NCBI RefSeq assembly: GCF_015223195.1 | Contig: NZ_JADFUA010000001.1 | Coordinates: forward strand, 639,858-703,857 | Direction: 5' to 3' | DNA length: 64,000 nucleotides | From: Chitinilyticum piscinae | GTDB taxonomy: Bacteria; Pseudomonadota; Gammaproteobacteria; Burkholderiales; Chitinibacteraceae | Shown: positions 35,985 through 43,622 of the stretch, piece by piece | Position numbering within the stretch: position 1 is the stretch's first letter | How the letters are laid out: the number at the start of each line of letters is the position of its first letter | Notes under the pieces: model-generated | What the model saw: only the letters and a program-made list of their open reading frames with translations | What the model was told of the DNA's origin: nothing | Database searches by the model: none | Translations under genes and position numbers: made by a program

Positions 35985-36943
35985 TAGAAGGAGCAGGCCA
36001 GCCCCACCGAAAAGCCTTCGACCCCATTCCCGAAAACATAACGTCCTACCAGCCGGGTGCGGGTGACCAGAATCGGGTAGGCGCTTGAATCCAGTTCGAT
36101 ACCGGCACCGAGGGTGGTGAGGTAGTCAAAGCCCAGTACTCCAGCCTGATCGCCGTAGTAGCGCGAGTGCGACGTTTCCAGCACGTAGCGGAACGGTTTG
36201 CCAAGCAGGGTCCAGTCGGCAATCGGAGCACGCCAGCGGGCGTAGATGTTGGCTGTCATCGAATCGGCTTTGCTTTGCAGATCCTTGCTGCCCCCCATGC
36301 CCTCAAGGTGGATGTACGAATAGCGCAACTCCAGATCGATGTCGTGTTCGGGGCTGACATGCTCGTAGTCCAGCATCAGTGCGCCGCCCAGGCCGCCAGC
36401 GGTCATTTGCCCGCCATCACCGAAATTGAAATCGACATTGGCCTTGTTTTCGAGCCACCACTCCCCCAGCTTGACATCACTTGCTATCGCCCCGAGTGCA
36501 ATGTTGGCGATAGGGCGGATAACCCACTCGCCGTTTTCGCCGACTGGAAAATCCCAGCCTATACCGCCTTGCAGCATCCCGGAGTTCCATTTCAACGGGA
36601 TGGGGCGGGTTTCCTGACCGTTGCTGATCAGAAAAACGGGGTCATAGCGACTGTAGCCGATGGCACCCTCCAGATAGAGGGGCACTTCCTTGCTCAGCGT
36701 GGCGCCGCCGCCCATTTGTGCCATTGTCAGGCTCGGGTTGTCGCTCTGGGCGTTTTCGAATGAAAGCGAGCTGGCCGTGAGATCCAGAATCGCCGAATAC
36801 GACAGCAGCGCCAGCACCGCATCGCCCTGCTTGCGGATCGCAACCTTGTCGGCATGAAAGCCTTTATCGGCGGCCTGCGCCGGGAAAGCCAGCATCGGCA
36901 GGGCTGGCAGCAGCATGGAAACGACGAGGGCGCGGGTTCGCAT
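35984..36943 (-). CDS. Outer-membrane beta-barrel protein, solitary autotransporter-like
   Basis: 319 residues with a signal peptide (MRTRALVVSMLLPALPMLAF, cleaved after PAQAA). Alternating hydrophobic strands run through the mature part and the protein ends in LACSF with terminal Phe, the usual outer-membrane signature. The pattern LSYSAILDLTASSLSF, PLYLEGAIGYSRY and FRYVLETSHSRYYG fits the solitary autotransporter-type barrel family (Omp_AT), in which no passenger domain is present. Function unknown. Confidence 0.65.
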   Translation of the reverse strand: MRTRALVVSMLLPALPMLAFPAQAADKGFHADKVAIRKQGDAVLALLSYSAILDLTASSLSFENAQSDNPSLTMAQMGGGATLSKEVPLYLEGAIGYSRYDPVFLISNGQETRPIPLKWNSGMLQGGIGWDFPVGENGEWVIRPIANIALGAIASDVKLGEWWLENKANVDFNFGDGGQMTAGGLGGALMLDYEHVSPEHDIDLELRYSYIHLEGMGGSKDLQSKADSMTANIYARWRAPIADWTLLGKPFRYVLETSHSRYYGDQAGVLGFDYLTTLGAGIELDSSAYPILVTRTRLVGRYVFGNGVEGFSVGLACSF

Positions 36944-37000
36944 GACACACCTTTAGGACGAGAGTCCTTGCTACTCTAGCACGGGTGACTGTCGCTCCTC

Positions 37001-38359
37001 TTACTCCGGGAGCATGCTGCTGCGCCCCAGACACACCCGGTTACGGCCGGTCTGCTTGGCCTCATACAGGCCATGGTCCGCGCGGGTCAGGGTGTCGCTG
37101 AGCGACTCATCCGGTAGTCGCATGGCAACGCCCTGGCTGACCGTGAAATGGAACACGGTGTCGCCGTTGTAGCGATAGCGCTGCTGGCTGACGGCTTGCC
37201 GCAGCCGCTCGGCAATGCGCACCGCGCCGACCTGATCCGTGTCAGGCAATAGAATGGCAAATTCTTCACCGCCCAGGCGTGCCAGCACGTCAATGCTGCG
37301 CAATTGCTCGCGCAGCAACTCGGCCAGCCCTTTCAGGGCGAGATCGCCGGCATCGTGCCCGTAGCGGTCATTGATCTGTTTGAAGTGATCGATATCCAGC
37401 ATGATCAGTGCAATCGGCGCGCCGTGGCGGCTGCTGCGCTCCTGTTCCTGGGCGGCGCGTTCGAAAAACGCCCGCCGGTTCAACAAGCCGGTCAGCGGGT
37501 CGGTGCGGGCGGTGACTTCCAGCTGGGCGATCAGTTCGGTGTTGTCCTGCAGCACCCGCATCAATTGTTCGTTGGCCGTTCCCAGGGCCGCAGAGACCGC
37601 CTTTTCATTGCTGAGGTCAGTCAGCATTTCAAAAAAAACCTGCTCCTGCTCACTGGCCCGGTTCAGTGCAATGATCAGTGAGCGCAGATGCACGGTGTGC
37701 CCGTGCGGATGCGGGCAGGCAAATTCGAAACTGACCGGCGTACCTTGTTCCGCCAGCGCCAGGTAATAGCGCAGATCCAGCTCCTGCGGCAGCCACGCAG
37801 TAGGGCGGCGCTGGCCGAGCAGCATGTCGGGCAGCTGGCCGACCAGCCGGCAGAGCGAGGCACTCAGGTAGGTGAAGCGCCCCTGGCGATCCATCGTCGT
37901 GATTAGTGCATGGTCCTGCAAGGCTTTCAGCCAGGTATTCTGCCGTTGCCCCTGGGTTTTGAGTTCAGCGGCCAGTTGCTTTTCACGGGTGACATCCAGC
38001 ATGAAGCCCTGCAGGCCGGCAGGGCAGCCTTCGGCATCCAGCAGCAACTGCCGGTAGCTGCGGATCTCGCGGCGTTCACCATTTTTCAGGTACAGCGTCA
38101 CATCACAGCTGCCGGCTTCGCGGCCGGCCAGTGCGGCCAGGTCGGCCCGCAACAGATTCTGGGCTACCCAGGGCGGAAAGAAGGACGAATCAGTCAGGCC
38201 GAGCATGGCCTGTTGGCCGGACAGGCCAAGTTGCCGACACCAGGAGCGGCTGACTCCGGTATAACGCAGCTGCAGGTCTTTTTGCCAGGCCGCCAGCGGC
38301 AGCCCGGCGATCCAGCCGGCGCTGCGCAGCTCATCAACGGGAGGAGGGGGCAGATTCAT
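37001..38359 (-). CDS. Diguanylate cyclase with two PAS-like domains
   Basis: 452 residues from the ATG at 38359 (GGGGGC upstream). Residues 10-140 and 145-265 look like PAS domains (YTGVSRSWCRQLGLSGQQAM; LITTMDRQGRFTYLSASLCR). A coiled linker leads into the GGDEF domain: DPLTGLLNRRAFFERAAQEQ, LIMLDIDHFKQINDRYGHDA and the active site RLGGEEFAIL. The inhibitory I-site RSID lies five residues before GGEEF, so product inhibition is likely. It makes cyclic di-GMP. No membrane segment is seen, so it senses a cytosolic signal. Confidence 0.9.
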   Translation of the reverse strand: MNLPPPPVDELRSAGWIAGLPLAAWQKDLQLRYTGVSRSWCRQLGLSGQQAMLGLTDSSFFPPWVAQNLLRADLAALAGREAGSCDVTLYLKNGERREIRSYRQLLLDAEGCPAGLQGFMLDVTREKQLAAELKTQGQRQNTWLKALQDHALITTMDRQGRFTYLSASLCRLVGQLPDMLLGQRRPTAWLPQELDLRYYLALAEQGTPVSFEFACPHPHGHTVHLRSLIIALNRASEQEQVFFEMLTDLSNEKAVSAALGTANEQLMRVLQDNTELIAQLEVTARTDPLTGLLNRRAFFERAAQEQERSSRHGAPIALIMLDIDHFKQINDRYGHDAGDLALKGLAELLREQLRSIDVLARLGGEEFAILLPDTDQVGAVRIAERLRQAVSQQRYRYNGDTVFHFTVSQGVAMRLPDESLSDTLTRADHGLYEAKQTGRNRVCLGRSSMLPE

Positions 38360-38369
38360 CGCAAGCCCC

Positions 38370-39122
38370 CTAGTCATTCAGTTCGACCACATAGTGGTAG
38401 TAATCGCTGCGGAAGAAGGAATAGCTCAGCTCGATCAGCTGGCCGTTCTGCAAGGCGCTAACCCGGGTCAGCTTCAGCAGTGGCAGCCCTTCCCTGAGCC
38501 CGCTGCGCGCCGCCATCTCGCTGTCGCACACTACCGCTTCGATTTCCTCCACGGCGCGGGCGATATGCAGCTGGTTGTCGCCCAGATATTGATACAGCGA
38601 ATTGCCCACCTGCAGCGGGTCGGGCAGGATGGAAACCGGCAGGGTCGAGCGTTCGTAGCCGATGATTTCCTCGTTGGCGAGCCGCAGTCGTTCCAGGCGG
38701 GACACGCGTGCGCCAGCCAGCAGATCCAGCCGCCATTGCTCGTTGAGGTCGGGTTCGGTGACCGAGCGTGCAATCCAGCGTGAGCCCGGGGTGAAGCCGC
38801 GCGCACGCAGCATGTCGGACAAGTTGCTGAGACGCGATACCGGCTGGTCAATCTTCGGCGTGATGCGGAAATGACCATCGTCGGTGCGGGCAATCCAGTT
38901 TTCTTCGCACAGCAGCGACAGGGCGGTATCGATGTCCAGCAGCGGCAGGTTTGTGGCACTGGCCATGGTCGCCGCGTCGGGCAGAGTTTCGCTGGGCAGC
39001 CAGTAGCCGGCGCACACGGCAATACGCAGTTTCTGGAAGAACTGCAGTGCCGGAGGCTGCGGCAGTGCCGAGTCGGGGGCGAGTGCCAGCAGTTTGCGGC
39101 TGGCTTGCAGGGTAGCGGTCAT
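38370..39122 (-). CDS. GntR-family regulator with UTRA-type domain
   Basis: 250 residues. The N-terminal winged helix is recognisable but diverged (LQFFQKLRIAVCAGYWLPSE, LPLLDIDTALSLLCEENWIA); the C-terminal half is a UTRA ligand-binding domain (IGYERSTLPVSILPD, LLKLTRVSALQNGQLIELSYSFFRSDYYHY). HutC/FarR-type regulators of this kind often respond to sugar phosphates such as GlcNAc-6-P. The end of this gene lies 10 bases before the diguanylate cyclase start, so the two may be cotranscribed. Confidence 0.82.
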   Translation of the reverse strand: MTATLQASRKLLALAPDSALPQPPALQFFQKLRIAVCAGYWLPSETLPDAATMASATNLPLLDIDTALSLLCEENWIARTDDGHFRITPKIDQPVSRLSNLSDMLRARGFTPGSRWIARSVTEPDLNEQWRLDLLAGARVSRLERLRLANEEIIGYERSTLPVSILPDPLQVGNSLYQYLGDNQLHIARAVEEIEAVVCDSEMAARSGLREGLPLLKLTRVSALQNGQLIELSYSFFRSDYYHYVVELND

Positions 39123-39282
39123 CGGGATGTCAGCGGAGGGCAGAGGATTCCAGCATAGTCAACGCAGGGGGATTGCCGCAAACCGGCATGCAGTTTAGCC
39201 TTTCGCCACCCCTCGTTGTCTTGTCCCGCCGCTGTCATCTGCGGGGCGGATAATGAAGTCATCCGATTGTGAGGATCCTGCC

Positions 39283-40410
39283 ATGCCCCGTCAGCTGCAA
39301 GCCTATTCGGTCCGTCTCGAGTTCACCGGTGAAGCACTGGTGCACGCCAATCTGTCCGGTGCGGCCTTCGTCAACCATGATCTGTGGGTGGCCGGCGACG
39401 AAGCGGCGGGGCTGATGCGACTGTCCCGGCTGGAGCCGGTGGCTGGTGAAACGCTGCGCTTTGGTGAGGCCCGGTTTTTCCGGCTGGCCGATTATCTGGA
39501 TCTACCCGCGGCCGCCGAGATCGAGGCTGATCTGGAAGGGCTGGCCTACTTCGATGGCTATCTCTGGTTGCTGGGCTCGCATGGCCTGAAGCGCAAGGCG
39601 CCGAAGGCCGGGCGCAGTATCAGCGACAATCTCAAGCGCCTGGCGACCCTCAGTCAGGATGGCAACCGCTGCCTGCTGGCCCGGATTCCGGTGCTGGCGG
39701 GCACGGCCGGCAGCGAGCTGGTGCGCAAGACCGCCGATGGCCGCACGGCGGCCATTCTCAGCGGCAATGAGCGCGAAAATGAGCTGACGGCACGGTTGGC
39801 GGATGACCCGCACTGGGGCGCGTATCTGGCGATTCCCGGCAAGGACAACGGGTTTGATCTGGAAGGGTTGGCCGCCCGGGATGGGCACTTGCTGCTGGGG
39901 CTGCGTGGACCGGTGCTGCGTGGCTGGAGCGGCCTCTTGGAGGTCCGGCCGCGCGAGCGTGACGGTGCATTGCGGCTGGGCAAGCTGGGCGAGAAGCTGC
40001 GTTATCGCAAGCATTTCGTGAAGCTGGCAGGCCTGGGTGTGCGCGACCTGCTCTGGGATGGTGACGATCTGTTCATTCTGGCCGGGCCGACCATGGTGCT
40101 GGATGGTGCGATCCGCGTGTTCCGCTGGGATAATGCGGCCGCAGCGTTTGATAGCCTTCCGGAAGACTGCCCCGCGATGCTGTGGGAGCAGGGGCCGCAG
40201 GAAGTATTCAGCCTGCCGCATGGGCTTGGTCAGGATCGGGCCGAGGCGATTACCCGCTTGCCGCAGACCTTGCTGCCGGGGGCTGCCAAGTGGCTGGTGC
40301 TCTACGATGCCCCCAGTGCCGCCCGCAGCCCCGAGCTGCATGTCGTGCTGGGCGACTTGTTGCTGCGCGACCCACTGAGCAAGCAACCTGCGCGGCGCAA
40401 AAATGATTAG
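39283..40410 (+). CDS. DUF3616 protein
   Basis: 375 residues from the ATG at 39283 (GAGGATCC upstream). No signal peptide. The protein is a predicted beta-propeller with DUF3616 features: DLEGLAYFDGYLWLLGSHGLKR, FDLEGLAARDGHLLLGLRGP and VRDLLWDGDDLFILAGPTM. The family is found in many proteobacteria and has no established function. No partner is obvious; the next gene follows 15 bases later. Confidence 0.78.
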   Translation: MPRQLQAYSVRLEFTGEALVHANLSGAAFVNHDLWVAGDEAAGLMRLSRLEPVAGETLRFGEARFFRLADYLDLPAAAEIEADLEGLAYFDGYLWLLGSHGLKRKAPKAGRSISDNLKRLATLSQDGNRCLLARIPVLAGTAGSELVRKTADGRTAAILSGNERENELTARLADDPHWGAYLAIPGKDNGFDLEGLAARDGHLLLGLRGPVLRGWSGLLEVRPRERDGALRLGKLGEKLRYRKHFVKLAGLGVRDLLWDGDDLFILAGPTMVLDGAIRVFRWDNAAAAFDSLPEDCPAMLWEQGPQEVFSLPHGLGQDRAEAITRLPQTLLPGAAKWLVLYDAPSAARSPELHVVLGDLLLRDPLSKQPARRKND

Positions 40411-40425
40411 GCGCAGGGTATTGCC

Positions 40426-40671
40426 ATGAATAAATCGAAATCAAATGCTTTTAGAAGCATACTGGCGGCAGTATCTGCGCTTTGCGCCGTGTCTGCGACG
40501 GCAGCACCTGCCGCCTGGTGGCTCTGGCGCAGCAAGCTGGACGGTCAGACGCATTGCGCACAGACCAGTCCCGGTTCTGGCTGGCACAAGGCGTCCGGCC
40601 CCTTTGCCAGTGCCCGTTGCGAACCGGAACGCGATCCTGCGTCGCCACGTTCGAGCTTGCCGCGTTCGTGA
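40426..40671 (+). CDS. Small secreted protein
   Basis: 81 residues with a signal peptide (to SATAAP) and then a short Trp-rich stretch (AAWWLWRSKLDGQTHCAQTS) with two cysteines that could pair. The low-complexity end is Pro/Ser/Arg-rich. The AGGG before the start is weak. No family recognised. Confidence 0.5.
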   Translation: MNKSKSNAFRSILAAVSALCAVSATAAPAAWWLWRSKLDGQTHCAQTSPGSGWHKASGPFASARCEPERDPASPRSSLPRS

Positions 40672-40782
40672 GCCCCGAGGTGAGGCTGGCACATCAGCAG
40701 TCCGGGTAAGCCGCATCACTTGCCAGCGTGACATTTACATTGCACAGTCTGCATTCTTGCAATGAAATGACAGGAAACAGGC

Positions 40783-41919
40783 ATGAGTACGCCAATCTTG
40801 CTGCTGCACGCCACCGCCGGTGCCGGTCACACCCGTGCCGCGCAGGCAGTGGCCGCCGCACTGGCACTGGAAGGTAGTCCCGGCCATACCCTGGTCGATA
40901 CGCTGGACTGCACCACGGCCTTTTTCCGCCGCATGTACGCCAAGGCCTACATCGATCTGGTGCAGGCGGCACCGAATCTCTGGGGGCAGCTGTACGAGCG
41001 CTATGACGTGGTCAAACCGCCGCGCAGCAAGACGGCGCGCACCCGGCTGGCCTTCGACAAGGTCAACAGCCGTGCCTTTCGCAAGCTGCTGGACGAGCAA
41101 TCGCCGCAGGCCATACTGTGCACACACTTCCTGCCGCTGGAGCTGCTGTCCGACCTGAAGGGGCGCGGCAAGCTGGCCACGCCGGTGCATGCCGTGGTGA
41201 CGGATATCAGCCCACATGCTTTCTGGGTTTATCCGCACATCGACGTTTACCATGTTGCCACGGCGGCCGGTGCGCGCGAGCTGGAGCGCAAGGGCATCCC
41301 GGCGGAGCGCATCCGCATCAGCGGTATTCCGGTTGATCCGGTCTTCGCCGCACAGACGCCGGCTGGGCTGGCGCGTGCCGGGCTGGGGCTGCCCGAGCGC
41401 CCGACCGTATTGCTGCTCTCGGGCGGTTTCGGGGTCGGGCCGCTGCTGGCCATGCTGGATTCCTTTGCCGGTGCTGATCCGGGGCTGAGCCTCGTGGTGG
41501 TGGCTGGCCGCAATGCCGAGCTGGAGGCCGCCTGCCGCGAGCGTGCCGCAACCCTTCCGCTGCCGGTGACCGTACACGGATTTGTCAGCAATATTCACGC
41601 ACTGATGGACGCTGCGGATCTGGTGGTGACCAAGCCCGGCGGGCTGACCACCAACGAGATTCTGGCCAAGGGCAAACCGATGGCGCTGGTTGCGCCGATT
41701 CCCGGGCAGGAGCAGCGCAACTGCGAATACCTGCTGGAGGAAGGTGCCGCCGTGCGGCTCTATGATGCGGGTGATGCCGCGTGGTTTTTCTCGCAATTAC
41801 TTGGCAATACGGCAAAAATCGCCAGCATGCAGGCGAGCGCCCGACGCATCGCGCGGGCTGATTCGGCGCGGGTGATTGCCCGCAGCCTGCTGGGTGAACT
41901 GCTGGTCTTGCCCGCATGA
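40783..41919 (+). CDS. MGDG-synthase-like glycosyltransferase (GT28 type)
   Basis: 378 residues from the ATG at 40783 (AGGAAACAGGC upstream). The N-terminal domain matches monogalactosyldiacylglycerol synthase (LLHATAGAGHTRAAQAVAAA, DTLDCTTAFFRRMYAKAYID, LCTHFLPLELLSDLK) and the C-terminal domain is GT28-type (LLLSGGFGVGPLLAMLDSFA, HGFVSNIHALMDAADLVVTK, PGGLTTNEILAKGKP, PGQEQRNCEYLLEEGAAV). Such enzymes add sugar to diacylglycerol. The next gene overlaps it by four bases and encodes a phosphatidate-phosphatase-type protein that could supply the diacylglycerol. Confidence 0.85.
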   Translation: MSTPILLLHATAGAGHTRAAQAVAAALALEGSPGHTLVDTLDCTTAFFRRMYAKAYIDLVQAAPNLWGQLYERYDVVKPPRSKTARTRLAFDKVNSRAFRKLLDEQSPQAILCTHFLPLELLSDLKGRGKLATPVHAVVTDISPHAFWVYPHIDVYHVATAAGARELERKGIPAERIRISGIPVDPVFAAQTPAGLARAGLGLPERPTVLLLSGGFGVGPLLAMLDSFAGADPGLSLVVVAGRNAELEAACRERAATLPLPVTVHGFVSNIHALMDAADLVVTKPGGLTTNEILAKGKPMALVAPIPGQEQRNCEYLLEEGAAVRLYDAGDAAWFFSQLLGNTAKIASMQASARRIARADSARVIARSLLGELLVLPA

Positions 41920-42839
41920 AGAAACTGGCATTCATGCTCTGCGGGCTATGCCTGCCAGTGCTGGCGCTGGCAGGCCAGAATCTCGTCGACGATGGCTGGA
42001 GCACAGCGAGCGGTTATCGCTTCTCGGGGAGGCTGACCGAGGATGAACACCAGCCGGCAAGCGCCCATAGCAGCAAGGCGGTTACCCTGTATCGTTCGAC
42101 TCGGCTGCTGTTTTCCAGCGGCGCCGAAGGGGCTGTGGACTGGCAGGTCGGCAAGCTGCAATGGCAGAGTCGCTCGGATGATCATGGCTACTGGAGCTTG
42201 GCTGGCAACCAGCCGCTGCCGCTTGCCGCCGGCTGGCACGAGATCCGCAGCAGCCTGCCGGGCACCCAGCCTGGAAAATTGCTGGTGCATGATCAGGCCA
42301 ATCGCTTCGGCATTATTTCCGACATTGACGACACGATTCTGGTGAGCAATGTGCCGGACAAGGCTCGGTTGCTGAAAAACAGCCTGGCCATTCCACCCGA
42401 GCAGCGGCAGGCCGTCGCGGGCATGGCGGCGCTGTATTCCCGCCTGCAGCAACGCAACGCCAATCAGGCTGCTTCGCCGCAGTTCTACCTGTCCGCCTCG
42501 CCGCGCCAGCTCACCCCGGGCATCCGCCGTTTCCTTGCGGCCAACCAGTTTCCGCAAGGCGTGCTGCTGCTCAAGGAGGTCGGTCATGAAAGCCGTGATC
42601 CGCTGCTGGATCAGCAGCAGTACAAGCTGGACCGTATCAGCGAGATCATGACGGCGTTTCCACAGGTGAAATTCATGCTGGTTGGTGACGACGGCGAGCG
42701 CGACCCGGAGGTCTACGCCGAAATCCGCCAGCGCTATCCGCAGCAGGTCGACAGCATCTGGATCCGTAAAGTCAGCCCCGATGCCGGCCGTGCAACCTAT
42801 CCCGGTCAGCGCGATCTGGCCGAACTCTTGAAAAACTGA
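41916..42839 (+). CDS. App1-family phosphatidate phosphatase (DUF2183), secreted
   Basis: 307 residues with a signal peptide (MKKLAFMLCGLCLPVLALAG); the start codon overlaps the previous stop (ATGA). The catalytic DxDxT motif is SDIDDTILVS at about residue 135, and the HAD-like pattern continues with FYLSASPRQLTPGIRRFL, KLDRISEIMTAFPQVKFMLVGDD. App1 homologues dephosphorylate phosphatidate to diacylglycerol; the signal peptide puts this one in the periplasm. It forms a lipid operon with the MGDG-synthase-like gene and the lipoprotein that follows. Confidence 0.83.
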   Translation: MKKLAFMLCGLCLPVLALAGQNLVDDGWSTASGYRFSGRLTEDEHQPASAHSSKAVTLYRSTRLLFSSGAEGAVDWQVGKLQWQSRSDDHGYWSLAGNQPLPLAAGWHEIRSSLPGTQPGKLLVHDQANRFGIISDIDDTILVSNVPDKARLLKNSLAIPPEQRQAVAGMAALYSRLQQRNANQAASPQFYLSASPRQLTPGIRRFLAANQFPQGVLLLKEVGHESRDPLLDQQQYKLDRISEIMTAFPQVKFMLVGDDGERDPEVYAEIRQRYPQQVDSIWIRKVSPDAGRATYPGQRDLAELLKN

Positions 42840-42853
42840 ATCAGGACCGAGTG

Positions 42854-43402
42854 ATGATGAACAAGCGCATGATGGCGGCTCTGCTGCTGGCGCTGCTGGC
42901 AACCGCTTGCAGCAAGACCCGCGAGGAAGAACTGCAGGAGCAGCACAGCAAGGGCGCCGAGCTGGTTGAAGACAAGGCAGCCATGGCCAAGGGGGTCGGT
43001 GATGCCCTGCAGAAAGATGGCAAGGCGGCGGCAGAGAGTGTGACCGCCGGCGTGGGCAATCTGGTCAAGGGAGTGGCCAAGGGCGTCGATCAGGTCGAAG
43101 CCTCCTACAAGATCGAACTGCACGACAGCGCCAAGGGCAAGCAGCTCAAGGCCGAGCGTGCAGTGATGATCGACAAGGACGTTGACGGTCAGAAAGGCAT
43201 CAAGGCCTACATCATCAGTCCGCAGGCGCTCAATGGCCAGCTGCAACTGCGCGCCCTGGACGAGAAAGGGCAAGAGATCGGTCGCAGCAGCAAGGTTGCG
43301 AAAACCTTCGAAGCCGACGATGCGGCTTATGTCGAATTCCGCTTTGACCCGGCAACCCCATTCAGCCGGATCGACCGGCTGGTAGTGTATCTGAGCAATT
43401 GA
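42854..43402 (+). CDS. Lipoprotein of unknown function
   Basis: 182 residues from the ATG at 42854 (AGGA upstream; in-frame starts at 42851 and 42857 are also possible). A lipobox LLATAC marks a lipoprotein, probably anchored in the outer or inner membrane. A charged, helical stretch follows (EEELQEQHSKGAELVEDKAA), then a beta-rich end. It is 14 bases after the App1-type gene and belongs to the same operon. No family recognised. Its stop is two bases before a perfect 18-base palindrome. Confidence 0.65.
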   Translation: MMNKRMMAALLLALLATACSKTREEELQEQHSKGAELVEDKAAMAKGVGDALQKDGKAAAESVTAGVGNLVKGVAKGVDQVEASYKIELHDSAKGKQLKAERAVMIDKDVDGQKGIKAYIISPQALNGQLQLRALDEKGQEIGRSSKVAKTFEADDAAYVEFRFDPATPFSRIDRLVVYLSN

Positions 43403-43404
43403 GG

Positions 43405-43444
43405 CAGGTATTGCAGCGCAGCGTCTGCTGCGCTGCAATACCTG
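43405..43444. repeat. Perfect 18-bp palindrome, possibly related to the 49-bp family
   Basis: Arms CAGGTATTGCAGCGCAGC and GCTGCGCTGCAATACCTG are perfect inverted repeats around a four-base loop. Followed by ATACCTATTAGGGTAT, a second small palindrome. GGTAT/ATACC ends recall the 49-bp family, but the arms differ. It lies two bases after the lipoprotein stop. No T-run follows. Confidence 0.75.
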
Positions 43445-43490
43445 CAAATACCTATTAGGGTATAATTGTGATTCGTTTGTCGGTAAGTTG

Positions 43491-43518
43491 TTGACGATAA
43501 AAGAAATAACGATAATAT
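43491..43518 (+). promoter_or_regulatory. Candidate sigma-70 promoter of the large chitinase gene
   Basis: TTGACG at 43491 and TAATAT at 43513 are separated by 16 bases, and the gene starts about 100 bases further on. A perfect TATAAT at 43461 lacks a good upstream box. The region 43445-43622 is AT-rich compared with the surroundings. Confidence 0.45.
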
Positions 43519-43622
43519 GCCGCTGGCTTATTAATGAATGGCTGTCATTCATTTCGAGGCTGACGGACACGACAACTCCTCGCCGTCGACGTATTCCCCT
43601 ATCAGGTAGAGAAACAAAAAAT

